Shown here: in pieces, positions 28,955 through 36,232 of the stretch | Layout: every line of letters starts with the position of its first letter | Numbering within the stretch: the first letter of the stretch is position 1 | NCBI GenBank assembly: GCA_037382465.1 | Contig: JARRPX010000039.1 | Location: 1-44,142, forward strand | Length of the DNA stretch: 44,142 nucleotides | Reading direction: 5' to 3' | From: Anaerolineales bacterium | Lineage (GTDB): Bacteria; Chloroflexota; Anaerolineae; Anaerolineales; E44-bin32 | Made by a program: the position numbers and the translations under genes | The notes under the pieces: model-generated | Database searches by the model: none | Seen by the model: the letters and a program-made list of their open reading frames with translations, nothing else | What the model was told of the DNA's origin: nothing

Positions 28955-29053
28955 GTCTTGGGGAAATCCTGAGAAACTGCGGACGATCTACGAGCTTTTG
29001 TTCTCTTTCAGCGGTCCACCCAGATGCCATTGGACGGCTATAATAATACGACA

Positions 29054-29482
29054 ATGAATCTCGCAACGATTTTCTTGCGGCAGAATCAATGGGAAAGAAT
29101 GGAAGCCCATGTGCGGGCGATGTTCCCAAAAGAAGCCTGCGGTGTATTGGCCGGTAAGGAGTCTGGCGTGCATTGGGTCCAGCCGATCACCAACGTCGAA
29201 GAGGACCGTCGTCGCTTCCGTATGGATCCCCAAGAGCAATTGGATGCGCTGTTGCGCATCGAGGAGGAGGGACTGCATTTGATCGGCATCTACCACTCTC
29301 ATCCGGATGGACCGGCTGAACTCTCCATGAGTGACATCAGCGAGGCGGCGTATCTCGAGGCGGCCCATCTGGTGTGGTTCCCTGCCGCCGAAAAATGGGC
29401 GTGCAAAGCTTTTATCATCGAGCACAAAACCACACGGGAAATCCCAATTCAGATCGTCGCTAAAGGAACTCTATCAGGGTAG
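29054..29482 (+). CDS. M67 family (JAMM/MPN) metallopeptidase
   Basis: 142 residues from ATG 29054 (MNLATIFLRQNQWERME). The JAMM zinc site is complete: Glu in FPKEACGVL, then HSHP followed by SMSDISEA (H-x-H-P-x7-S-x2-D). Bacterial stand-alone JAMM proteins cut isopeptide or C-terminal peptide bonds, for example releasing sulfur-carrier proteins from tails. No ubiquitin-like or ThiF-like gene is next to it here. TATAAT at 29039-29044 lies nine bases before the ATG, and no ribosome site is seen, so a leaderless message is possible. Confidence 0.88.
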   Translation: MNLATIFLRQNQWERMEAHVRAMFPKEACGVLAGKESGVHWVQPITNVEEDRRRFRMDPQEQLDALLRIEEEGLHLIGIYHSHPDGPAELSMSDISEAAYLEAAHLVWFPAAEKWACKAFIIEHKTTREIPIQIVAKGTLSG

Positions 29483-29532
29483 TGGTGTTTTGTGTATTGA
29501 ATTCTGAATGTTTGTAAAGACAAAGGAGTGAA

Positions 29533-30234
29533 ATGCAATTCAACATCATCGCAGCTTTGTTCGCCGCTTATTTGCTCGGATCCGTACCGGTGGGCTTGTT
29601 GGTCGTAAGATTAGTGCGGGGCAGAGACATCCGTTTATGGTTCAGCGGACGAACGGGTGGCACGAACGTGATGCGTATGGCCGGATTTTGGGCCGGCCTG
29701 TCAACCGCCATCCTGGATCTGGCCAAAGGAGCATTGGCGGTTTACCTCGCCCGCTATCTGACGGACGGAAATCCGTGGGTGGAGATGGGCGCGGGCCTGC
29801 TGGCAGTACTGGGCCACAACTACTCGATCTTTCTTGTGGAACGTAAAGATGGCAGACTTCGTTTGCGAGGCGGTGCCGGCGGTGCGACCACAGCCGGTGC
29901 GGTGTTTGCCTTTTGGCCGCCCTCACTGCTCATCTTGGTGCCGATCGGAGCCGCGATTCTTTATTTCGTGGGATACGCCTCGGTGGCCACGATGTGCCTC
30001 GGCATCGAAGTGGCCGCGCTGTTCCTTTGGCGCGCACTTTCGGGCCAGGCGCCATGGGCGTACGTCGTCTTTGGCGTCCTCATCGAAGTGATTTTACTGC
30101 TGGGTTTACGGCCGAACATCCAAAGGCTGCGTAAAGGGGAAGAACGTTTGATCGGCTATCGTGCCCGTAAGGCCGCGCAGAAGGCGCTTAACTCGGAGAA
30201 TTACAACGCAGCGCGAGAAACCAATCGAGAATAA
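29533..30234 (+). CDS. plsY: PlsY-like glycerol-3-phosphate acyltransferase with altered motifs
   Basis: 233 residues, AAAGGAG before ATG, and about six transmembrane helices. The start LLGSVPVGLLVVRLVRGRDIR and GHNYSIFL are clear PlsY features. PlsY moves an acyl group from acyl-phosphate to glycerol-3-phosphate, the first step of phospholipid synthesis. Two catalytic motifs deviate: the usual GSGNxGATN is FSGRTGGTN and the usual GGKGVAT is GGAGGAT, after an insertion KDGRLRLR. It may be a specialised paralogue. The C-terminal tail is long and basic. Confidence 0.8.
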   Translation: MQFNIIAALFAAYLLGSVPVGLLVVRLVRGRDIRLWFSGRTGGTNVMRMAGFWAGLSTAILDLAKGALAVYLARYLTDGNPWVEMGAGLLAVLGHNYSIFLVERKDGRLRLRGGAGGATTAGAVFAFWPPSLLILVPIGAAILYFVGYASVATMCLGIEVAALFLWRALSGQAPWAYVVFGVLIEVILLLGLRPNIQRLRKGEERLIGYRARKAAQKALNSENYNAARETNRE

Positions 30235-30327
30235 TCCGGACCGGCTGCCGGCAGACCGCTGATGTGGATGGCGTCCTCCGGTCCTGGAAGTGGGTCTTGT
30301 GAATGCGATTCGAGAGGTGCAAGATCC

Positions 30328-30346
30328 CCTTCTGCTTCGCAGAAGG
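30328..30346. terminator. Hairpin between convergent plsY-like gene and membrane protein gene
   Basis: CCTTCTGC-TTC-GCAGAAGG is a perfect 8-bp stem with a tight loop, in the 153-bp gap between two converging genes. No T-tract follows on either strand, so it may only pause or stabilise transcript ends. Confidence 0.4.
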
Positions 30347-30387
30347 CCAATTCCTGTTCGGAAGTCAGTCAACAAAATATTGGAACG

Positions 30388-31203
30388 CTAGGTGAACGTG
30401 AGGATCGCCGTGACGGCGATCGCAAACAACGCAGCGAACTCGATAATCCGCCCGCGTACGAGCCCCTTTTTTCGGTGTAAGAGCGTGAGCCCGTTGGTCA
30501 GATACACCAGCATGCCAAGCAGCAGCGCGCCCCGCAGCGGAGGGAGCGGCCAATAGTGCAGCGCCCACGCCAACTGTGCGTTGAGCAAGCTGATCAGAAG
30601 CGCATATTCCACCGCCCGGTCACTCAGTTGGTTCAGATGCAGCAGACGCCAGATGACCAAAAAACTGACCAGGAGGATCAAAGGGACGGAGAATACGGCC
30701 CGCAAATCGGAAGCAAGAATGGCGAAAAGCACGCCGATCAGGAGAAGGTATGCAAGAGCGGAAAGACCGACCGAAGCCACATCGAAACGTGGGTCCTTGG
30801 GGTCGACGACCACAAACTCCGCCATGACGACGGCCAGCAGCAGCAAGGCGGTGAGAACGATTCCGATCCACAGGCCCGGACCATCGGGTATGCGGGTAAG
30901 CACTGCGCCGGTCGCCGCCGCCGCCAGGCCGGGTATGACCCAATGTATCGGTTGAATCTTGGTGGAGGTTGACTTCGGATGGGAGTGAATTAACCAGTCC
31001 GCGCCGGCAGCCGCAAGGGCCGCGGCCAACGAGATCATGATGAGGCTGGCATTGACTTCGAAACGGATGAGTAATCCAAGAATGGCAAACTTCGCTTCGA
31101 AGACCGGCAGCGCTACGATACGGATCAGGGTATTGGTTAGTAGGATCAGGGCCGTGAGCGTACTCAAACGATCGCGATCCGGTCGCGGCAATCTGCCATC
31201 CAT
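30388..31203 (-). CDS. Polytopic membrane protein of unknown function
   Basis: 271 residues with about eight hydrophobic segments and short polar loops (HSHPKSTSTK near 75, VVDPKDPRFD near 133). I do not recognise a catalytic motif; it resembles uncharacterised membrane proteins of Chloroflexota (possibly DUF5656), which is a guess. The ATG at 31203 has no ribosome site. TGGACA-N17-TAGAAT (31238-31210) ends six bases before it, so the message is probably leaderless. It is divergent from the prepilin peptidase. Confidence 0.7.
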   Translation of the reverse strand: MDGRLPRPDRDRLSTLTALILLTNTLIRIVALPVFEAKFAILGLLIRFEVNASLIMISLAAALAAAGADWLIHSHPKSTSTKIQPIHWVIPGLAAAATGAVLTRIPDGPGLWIGIVLTALLLLAVVMAEFVVVDPKDPRFDVASVGLSALAYLLLIGVLFAILASDLRAVFSVPLILLVSFLVIWRLLHLNQLSDRAVEYALLISLLNAQLAWALHYWPLPPLRGALLLGMLVYLTNGLTLLHRKKGLVRGRIIEFAALFAIAVTAILTFT

Positions 31204-31209
31204 GGACGC

Positions 31210-31238
31210 ATTCTAGCATTCGATTCCTCGTATGTCCA
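31210..31238 (-). promoter_or_regulatory. Promoter directly abutting the start codon of the membrane protein gene
   Basis: On the minus strand TGGACA (31238-31233), 17 bp, TAGAAT (31215-31210), then six bases to ATG at 31203. Transcription should start at or next to the A of ATG. Confidence 0.55.
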
Positions 31239-31301
31239 TGCAGGTGAGGGTGCGTCGCTCGTTCCCGGAAATAGGCCTCAGCGCATACGCTGCGATACGT
31301 G

Positions 31302-31307
31302 TATAAT
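31302..31307 (+). promoter_or_regulatory. -10 box directly upstream of the prepilin peptidase start
   Basis: TATAAT ends eight bases before ATG 31316, and no ribosome site lies between. The -35 region is poor. It suggests a leaderless transcript. Confidence 0.4.
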
Positions 31308-31315
31308 GCTTGCCA

Positions 31316-32107
31316 ATGATCGTCGCTGTCGCAGCTCTGGGATTGGCTTGTGGTTTCCTCGTAAACCTGCTCGCGGACAATCTTCCGCACCGCCAGCCGA
31401 TCCAATCTCCACATTGTCCTGCCTGTGGGGCACCCCGTGAGACCGCCAATTGGTTGGCAATATTGGCTCTCATTCGCTTCAGGCTGCGTTGTCCGTATTG
31501 CGGTACGCGGCGGGCTTGGCGGGAAGTCGTGATCGAATTATCCCTCATCGTAATCGCTCTTTGGCTCTATTTCCGCAATCCGACCCCCGGTGTGTTCTGG
31601 CCTGCTTTGACCGTCGCCACGATCTTTACTTTGATCGTCGTGATCGACGTCGAGCATCGTTTGATCCTGCACGTGGTCAGCGTGCCGTCCGGAATATTGA
31701 TCTTGATCATGAATTCTCTCGATCCCAGCCGCGGTTTCATCAAATCGCTCGCAGGCGGCGGGGCTGGTTTTATCTTCGTGCTTTGCATGTACCTGCTGGG
31801 AGGTATCTTCGGCCGTCACATCGCCAGAGCCCGGGGGAACGGTGAAGACGAGGTCGCATTCGGATTCGGAGACGTGATGCTGGGTACGATGCTGGGTCTG
31901 ACGGTGGGATGGCCTGGAATTATCCTGGCGCTCATCTTTGCGGTCTTCGCCGGCGGTGTTTTCAGTTTGTTTTACATGCTGGTGATGACCCTGCGCGATC
32001 GTTACGACGCTTTTCAACCCATTCCGTACGGTCCGTTTCTCATTTTCGGAGCGTCTCTGGTTTACTTTTTTCGTGAGGCGATCGTTCATCTCATGCCTGT
32101 CGGATGA
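31316..32107 (+). CDS. Type IV prepilin peptidase (A24 family)
   Basis: 263 residues from ATG 31316 (MIVAVAALGLACGFLVNLLAD). The N-terminal cytoplasmic zinc-binding loop has CPACG and CPYCG. The catalytic aspartates of this membrane aspartyl protease are seen in VVIDVEHRLI and in FGFGDVMLG. About seven more transmembrane helices follow. It cleaves the leader of type IV prepilins and pseudopilins and often methylates the new N-terminus. It stands directly upstream of three TadE/TadG-type genes, although their N-termini are not classic class III prepilin leaders. Confidence 0.9.
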   Translation: MIVAVAALGLACGFLVNLLADNLPHRQPIQSPHCPACGAPRETANWLAILALIRFRLRCPYCGTRRAWREVVIELSLIVIALWLYFRNPTPGVFWPALTVATIFTLIVVIDVEHRLILHVVSVPSGILILIMNSLDPSRGFIKSLAGGGAGFIFVLCMYLLGGIFGRHIARARGNGEDEVAFGFGDVMLGTMLGLTVGWPGIILALIFAVFAGGVFSLFYMLVMTLRDRYDAFQPIPYGPFLIFGASLVYFFREAIVHLMPVG

Positions 32108-32303
32108 GAGAGCAACCGCGTAGAAAATGTCCCAATTTCGTTAAAATAAAGCTCCCACAATGTGACAAACACACAGATTTCACCCGGATTAACCCCTGCG
32201 TACTACCAGAAACGTTTTACACTGCCATGTACAATTGCGTGTGAATGAGCGATCCGCTTTAACGCTACCTCAAAATTCGAGCAATCTAGGACAAGGAATA
32301 TCT

Positions 32304-33143
32304 ATGAACGACACCCAACGATTTCAAAAGGTGAGGCATGCAATGTCCTCATGGCGAGGTCGGTGCATTCGATCTCTCAAACGCGGCCAGGGCATGGTCG
32401 AGTTTGCCCTTGCGCTGCCGATCCTGCTTTTCATCGTTTTAGGATTCATTGAAGTGGCGAGGTGGTTCCAGGCGTACCTTTCCGTCCAATACGCCGCCCG
32501 GGAAACGGCTCGGTATGCGGTAAGCGGACAACCTCCGATGTTGATCGACGATGGGGAAGACTCCTGCGAGGAAGTGGGTCAGCCAGAAACAGGCGATCCG
32601 TATACCTTACCCGGTGATTACATCCAGTGTCGCGTGGATTGGATCAAACACGTCGGCGCCAGGTTGGCCGGCTTGGCGCTCATGGCCGACCCGACGCAAA
32701 CGGATATTCGCAAGCCGTACTATCTCGGAGTATTTCTTCGGGGAAGCCCCACGTTTGGCTCTGTACCGGTTGATGATAATCCTGGAGCGGCGCGAACCAA
32801 GGTCGAAATAACGATCGTCTACAACCATCCCGTGACAAATCCCTTCTTCGCCAAGATGCTGCCGACGATCCGGGTCGTCGGACGCGTCCAAATGGTCAAC
32901 GAGCCGTGGGAAGGTGGAGGCGCAGATCCGCCACCTGTGGTGCCGACGGCGACGCCGCTTCCTCCGTTGGACTCAGACGGTGATGGCTGGAGCGATATTG
33001 AAGAACGCGAGATATACGACACTTTTCCGTCCAATCCAGATACCGACGGTGACGGCTACGATGAGGGACCGGGCGGAGCGGATAACACCTCCGAACGAGC
33101 GCTGGATCCCTGTTATCCCGATCCGGGCGCTTGTGAAACGTAG
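32304..33143 (+). CDS. TadE-like protein with a C-terminal calcium-binding tail
   Basis: 279 residues from ATG 32304 (MNDTQRFQKVRHAMSS), with AAGGA upstream. Residues 27-70 (RGQGMVEFALALPILLF, then an aromatic amphipathic stretch) are the TadE signature: a single membrane helix with Glu near its start. The extracytoplasmic part ends in a Pro/Thr linker (208-221) and two acidic loops, DSDGDGWSD and DTDGDGYDEG, of the thrombospondin type 3/EF-hand-like kind that bind Ca2+. Such a tail is unusual on TadE. It is the first of three Tad-type genes with gaps of 21 and 72 bp. Confidence 0.85.
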   Translation: MNDTQRFQKVRHAMSSWRGRCIRSLKRGQGMVEFALALPILLFIVLGFIEVARWFQAYLSVQYAARETARYAVSGQPPMLIDDGEDSCEEVGQPETGDPYTLPGDYIQCRVDWIKHVGARLAGLALMADPTQTDIRKPYYLGVFLRGSPTFGSVPVDDNPGAARTKVEITIVYNHPVTNPFFAKMLPTIRVVGRVQMVNEPWEGGGADPPPVVPTATPLPPLDSDGDGWSDIEEREIYDTFPSNPDTDGDGYDEGPGGADNTSERALDPCYPDPGACET

Positions 33144-33164
33144 CGCGGTATACCAAAGGAGTAG

Positions 33165-33812
33165 ATGGTGAATATGATGAGGAAGATAAAATTCCTTCGA
33201 GACAACCAACGAGGTCAAAATTTCGTTGAGATTGCGCTTACCTTGCCGCTCTTGGTCGCCCTGCTCATGGGCATGATGGAGATTGGTTTTCTCGTGCATA
33301 GCGTTTCCACTGTAGCCACGGCCGCGCGCGAGGGCGCTCGTTATGGCGCGCGGGGCATGCACCTCCCATTGGATGAAATTGCCGACGTTACCAAGATTGC
33401 TATGGAATTGAGTCTGGATGTCGATTTGGACAGCCCGGATGCGAATACGCGTATTATCGTAACCTCAGTGGATATCGATCCCGATGGAAGCTATGCCTTC
33501 CAGGACACATATATTTTGGGAGATTTAGATGTTGCCTCCCGGATTTGCTACGACGATCCTTGCGGGGAGGACACGATCGATGTCGACGCGATTGCGGCCG
33601 AAAATGTGGATTTCAACAACGACTCGGAGCGATGTAATGAGGTTGTCTATGGATGCCGGAACGATCTTGTGATCGTAGAGGTATTCTTCGCACATCATCT
33701 AAAGATGGGAAACATGCTGGAAAGCTTCACGAAATACGTGATCCCCACTCCAATCATCATCGATCAACAAAGTATCATGCGCGTCTTGATCCGGCGTAGT
33801 CCCTGGAGTTAA
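33165..33812 (+). CDS. TadE-like pilus/surface assembly protein
   Basis: 215 residues with AAAGGAG before ATG 33165; GTG 33168 and ATG 33174 are alternatives. The N-terminus QRGQNFVEIALTLPLLVALLM is a TadE membrane segment followed by the usual helix (AAREGARYGARG). The remainder is an acidic extracytoplasmic domain with Cys pairs (near CYDDPC and CNEVVYGC) that could form disulfides. TadE-family minor pseudopilins help anchor Tad (Flp) pili. No flp pilin or TadA/B/C motor is in the window. Confidence 0.85.
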   Translation: MVNMMRKIKFLRDNQRGQNFVEIALTLPLLVALLMGMMEIGFLVHSVSTVATAAREGARYGARGMHLPLDEIADVTKIAMELSLDVDLDSPDANTRIIVTSVDIDPDGSYAFQDTYILGDLDVASRICYDDPCGEDTIDVDAIAAENVDFNNDSERCNEVVYGCRNDLVIVEVFFAHHLKMGNMLESFTKYVIPTPIIIDQQSIMRVLIRRSPWS

Positions 33813-33884
33813 TTTCTGGTCTCCCCGACTCGATCTTCTGGGCGACAGTGAACGAAATATGAGGAAACAGGAAAGGAAAAATCC

Positions 33885-35879
33885 ATGAGAGACTGGACTG
33901 AAGAACTTATCCGTCGCTCTACGAACGCCATCCGTAAGGTGATACATAGTAGGCATGCCAGTCCGCCTGGCGCGAGATCATTGCAGCGCAGCAGGAATTC
34001 GCGATCCGGTCAAAGCCTCATCATCATCGCGGTGGCCTTTATCGGAATTGTCGCTTTTATTGGTTTCGCCGTTGACACGGGAATCATGTACCTGCATCGA
34101 GTTTGGCTGGGTCAGGCCATCGATGCGGCGGCTCTCGCGGCGGGATACGAGCTTCCGGATATCGAGGGTGCGTGCAGCCGGGCCGTCGAGTACTTGGGCA
34201 CGAACGGCTATGTCGAGGGAGATGAGTTCCATTTCCAGATCGTTTTTACGGCGGACGAACATGCGCCCGGCGGGCCGGTAGGTGAATTCGCCCTCGATTC
34301 CGATATTGACAATCTCACGACCCCGGAGGACTGTACGACGATGACGGTTCCTTCAGAACACGTGAACACACACTATCACGTGCGCATTGCAGGTGAGTTG
34401 ACGGTGCCCGTCGTCTTCATGCGCGTCTTGGGTTTCGAGACCATTCAGGTCGGGACTCCAGCGACGGCGAAACGAACCGCCCAGTATGACGTTGCGCTTG
34501 TGTTGGATGTCTCCGGTTCGATGAATTACGACAGTTGCACCTGGCTTACGGACGAACCCGAATATACCGAGCCGTATGCATGCGAAAACGTTCATAGCGA
34601 GTGCAGTGCCGCATTCGGCGAAGTGGACTTCGATGGCTACGCCGACATCGATGCGATGATTGCCGACGGTTGGGACATCAACAGCACCGACGCGGTGGAA
34701 TTCCAACCTTTGAATGGTCACGATAACGCCGGCGTTCACATCTATGAAGATCCGGCGACCGGCACCGAAGGATCGCTCAGTTGGCAATGGAACGTCACCA
34801 TTCCTGCAGACGAACGTCTCGCCGTCTATTTTTGGGTGAAGAATGATCCTGCATATAAGATGGACGCTTACAGCTGGTCTGGTGATCACAGTGCTGACTA
34901 TGCCAGGTTGGCCTGGCGTGCTTCTCCCACGGATGGCTGGAGTACGGTTATGGGGATCGAGGGCGGCAATGCTTTCGATACCGGTTGGGAGCAATACGCA
35001 GTCGTGATCGATACGGATGAAATTACGGATTACGTAGAACTTCGTTGGGAGGTTGAAGATACGGAGAGCAACGAAGGGTATATGCTCGACGATATCACCT
35101 TGCGAACTTGCCCATTCCAGCGTGGACCAAGCATTACATGGCAAAGCGGTTGCTCTGGGTCAAATCCAAAATCCTGCGACGACGAACAACCCGGTACGCT
35201 GCTTCCGGGTGAATCGGTTGGACCAAATGAAGTGCCCCGACCTAGGCTGTTATCGCAGCCCATGACGGACGTGATCCGCGGGGCGGAGACCTTCGTAAAC
35301 ATTATCAGAGATCGGGCTGACGATTCAGGCATGCCGCGCGAGGATCAAATCGGCCTGGCGAAATATGAACGATGGGCAAGCAAGGTGCTGGATCTCACGA
35401 TCGACTACGAAACCATTGTTGAAACGATGTACACGTCTCTCTCCGCCAATGGTTATACCAACATCGGTGGTGGCATGCGTGTTGGGCTGAGCATCCTCGG
35501 AGACGGCCGGCCAAACACGACCCATTTTATGATCCTTCTGACGGACGGTGTACTCAACACGTACGATTATCCTTATGACGGGTTAGGATCGACGGGCGTT
35601 TACGGCGGAACGGCTTGTTCGCGTTGCCTGGAGTACGTCGATGCCATGATTGCGGAGGCCCAAGATCAGAACGTGATCATCTTCACCATCGGTCTTGGTA
35701 GCGACGTTGTCAATGATACTTTTTCCGCATACGGTGATCCCAATTACACGGGCATGAAACTGATGGAACGAATTGCGACCCTGACCAACGGTCAATCCTA
35801 CTTCGCACCGACGTCGGAGGAACTCGAGGAGATTTTCGAGTGGATTGCGGAGGCGATTTTCGTACGGTTGACTCTCTGA
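33885..35879 (+). CDS. TadG-like protein with a von Willebrand A domain split by a large insert
   Basis: 664 residues; GGAAAGGAAA before ATG. An N-terminal TadG/TadE-type membrane segment (41-66) is followed by a pilus-associated region, then a vWA domain. The MIDAS residues are D208-x-S210-x-S212 (LDVSGSM), T525 (GYTNIGGGM) and D554 (LLTDG). Between the first MIDAS loop and the next vWA helix (about 455, MTDVIRGAETFVNII) sits an insert of about 240 residues rich in aromatic beta-strand patterns, with paired Cys at both ends, resembling a jelly-roll/MAM-like domain. It is probably a metal-dependent adhesion protein on the cell surface. It is the last gene of the Tad-type cluster. Confidence 0.85.
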   Translation: MRDWTEELIRRSTNAIRKVIHSRHASPPGARSLQRSRNSRSGQSLIIIAVAFIGIVAFIGFAVDTGIMYLHRVWLGQAIDAAALAAGYELPDIEGACSRAVEYLGTNGYVEGDEFHFQIVFTADEHAPGGPVGEFALDSDIDNLTTPEDCTTMTVPSEHVNTHYHVRIAGELTVPVVFMRVLGFETIQVGTPATAKRTAQYDVALVLDVSGSMNYDSCTWLTDEPEYTEPYACENVHSECSAAFGEVDFDGYADIDAMIADGWDINSTDAVEFQPLNGHDNAGVHIYEDPATGTEGSLSWQWNVTIPADERLAVYFWVKNDPAYKMDAYSWSGDHSADYARLAWRASPTDGWSTVMGIEGGNAFDTGWEQYAVVIDTDEITDYVELRWEVEDTESNEGYMLDDITLRTCPFQRGPSITWQSGCSGSNPKSCDDEQPGTLLPGESVGPNEVPRPRLLSQPMTDVIRGAETFVNIIRDRADDSGMPREDQIGLAKYERWASKVLDLTIDYETIVETMYTSLSANGYTNIGGGMRVGLSILGDGRPNTTHFMILLTDGVLNTYDYPYDGLGSTGVYGGTACSRCLEYVDAMIAEAQDQNVIIFTIGLGSDVVNDTFSAYGDPNYTGMKLMERIATLTNGQSYFAPTSEELEEIFEWIAEAIFVRLTL

Positions 35880-35970
35880 TCGGAATGTAGAAATCACTGC
35901 AGTTGGTCACACGAAAAGTCGAGGAGGTGAGGTCGATCATCGACGAATTCTGTGACACGAAAGCGGAACC

Positions 35971-36008
35971 AAGTCGCTGGGTACGAATCCAAGTATCCAG
36001 CGACTTTT
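35971..36008 (+). terminator. Intrinsic terminator after the Tad-type cluster
   Basis: AAGTCGCTGGGTAC (35971-35984) pairs with GTATCCAGCGACTT (35993-36006) over 14 bp with one G-T pair; loop GAATCCAA; then TTTT. It lies 91 bp after the TadG-like stop, in the 353-bp gap to the next gene. The rest of that gap (35880-36232) contains no convincing gene; small open frames there have no match I recognise. Confidence 0.7.
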
Positions 36009-36232
36009 CCATGGGCCGATCGTTGATCGTCCTCATCGGACGAGTACGAACGTACGAAGCATTTTCCATCCCAATCCTTATCGGAGGACCGTCCATCGAC
36101 ATCTTTTTCTTCTCGGCTTTCTGCGAAGAAGTGAGTAACTGCGCTTTGTAAAAAATAATTTGGCGATATGAGTCGATATTGCTTTGATATATCGGCTTGC
36201 TCAATATTCGATCTGCGGCTAGGATTTCTGTG

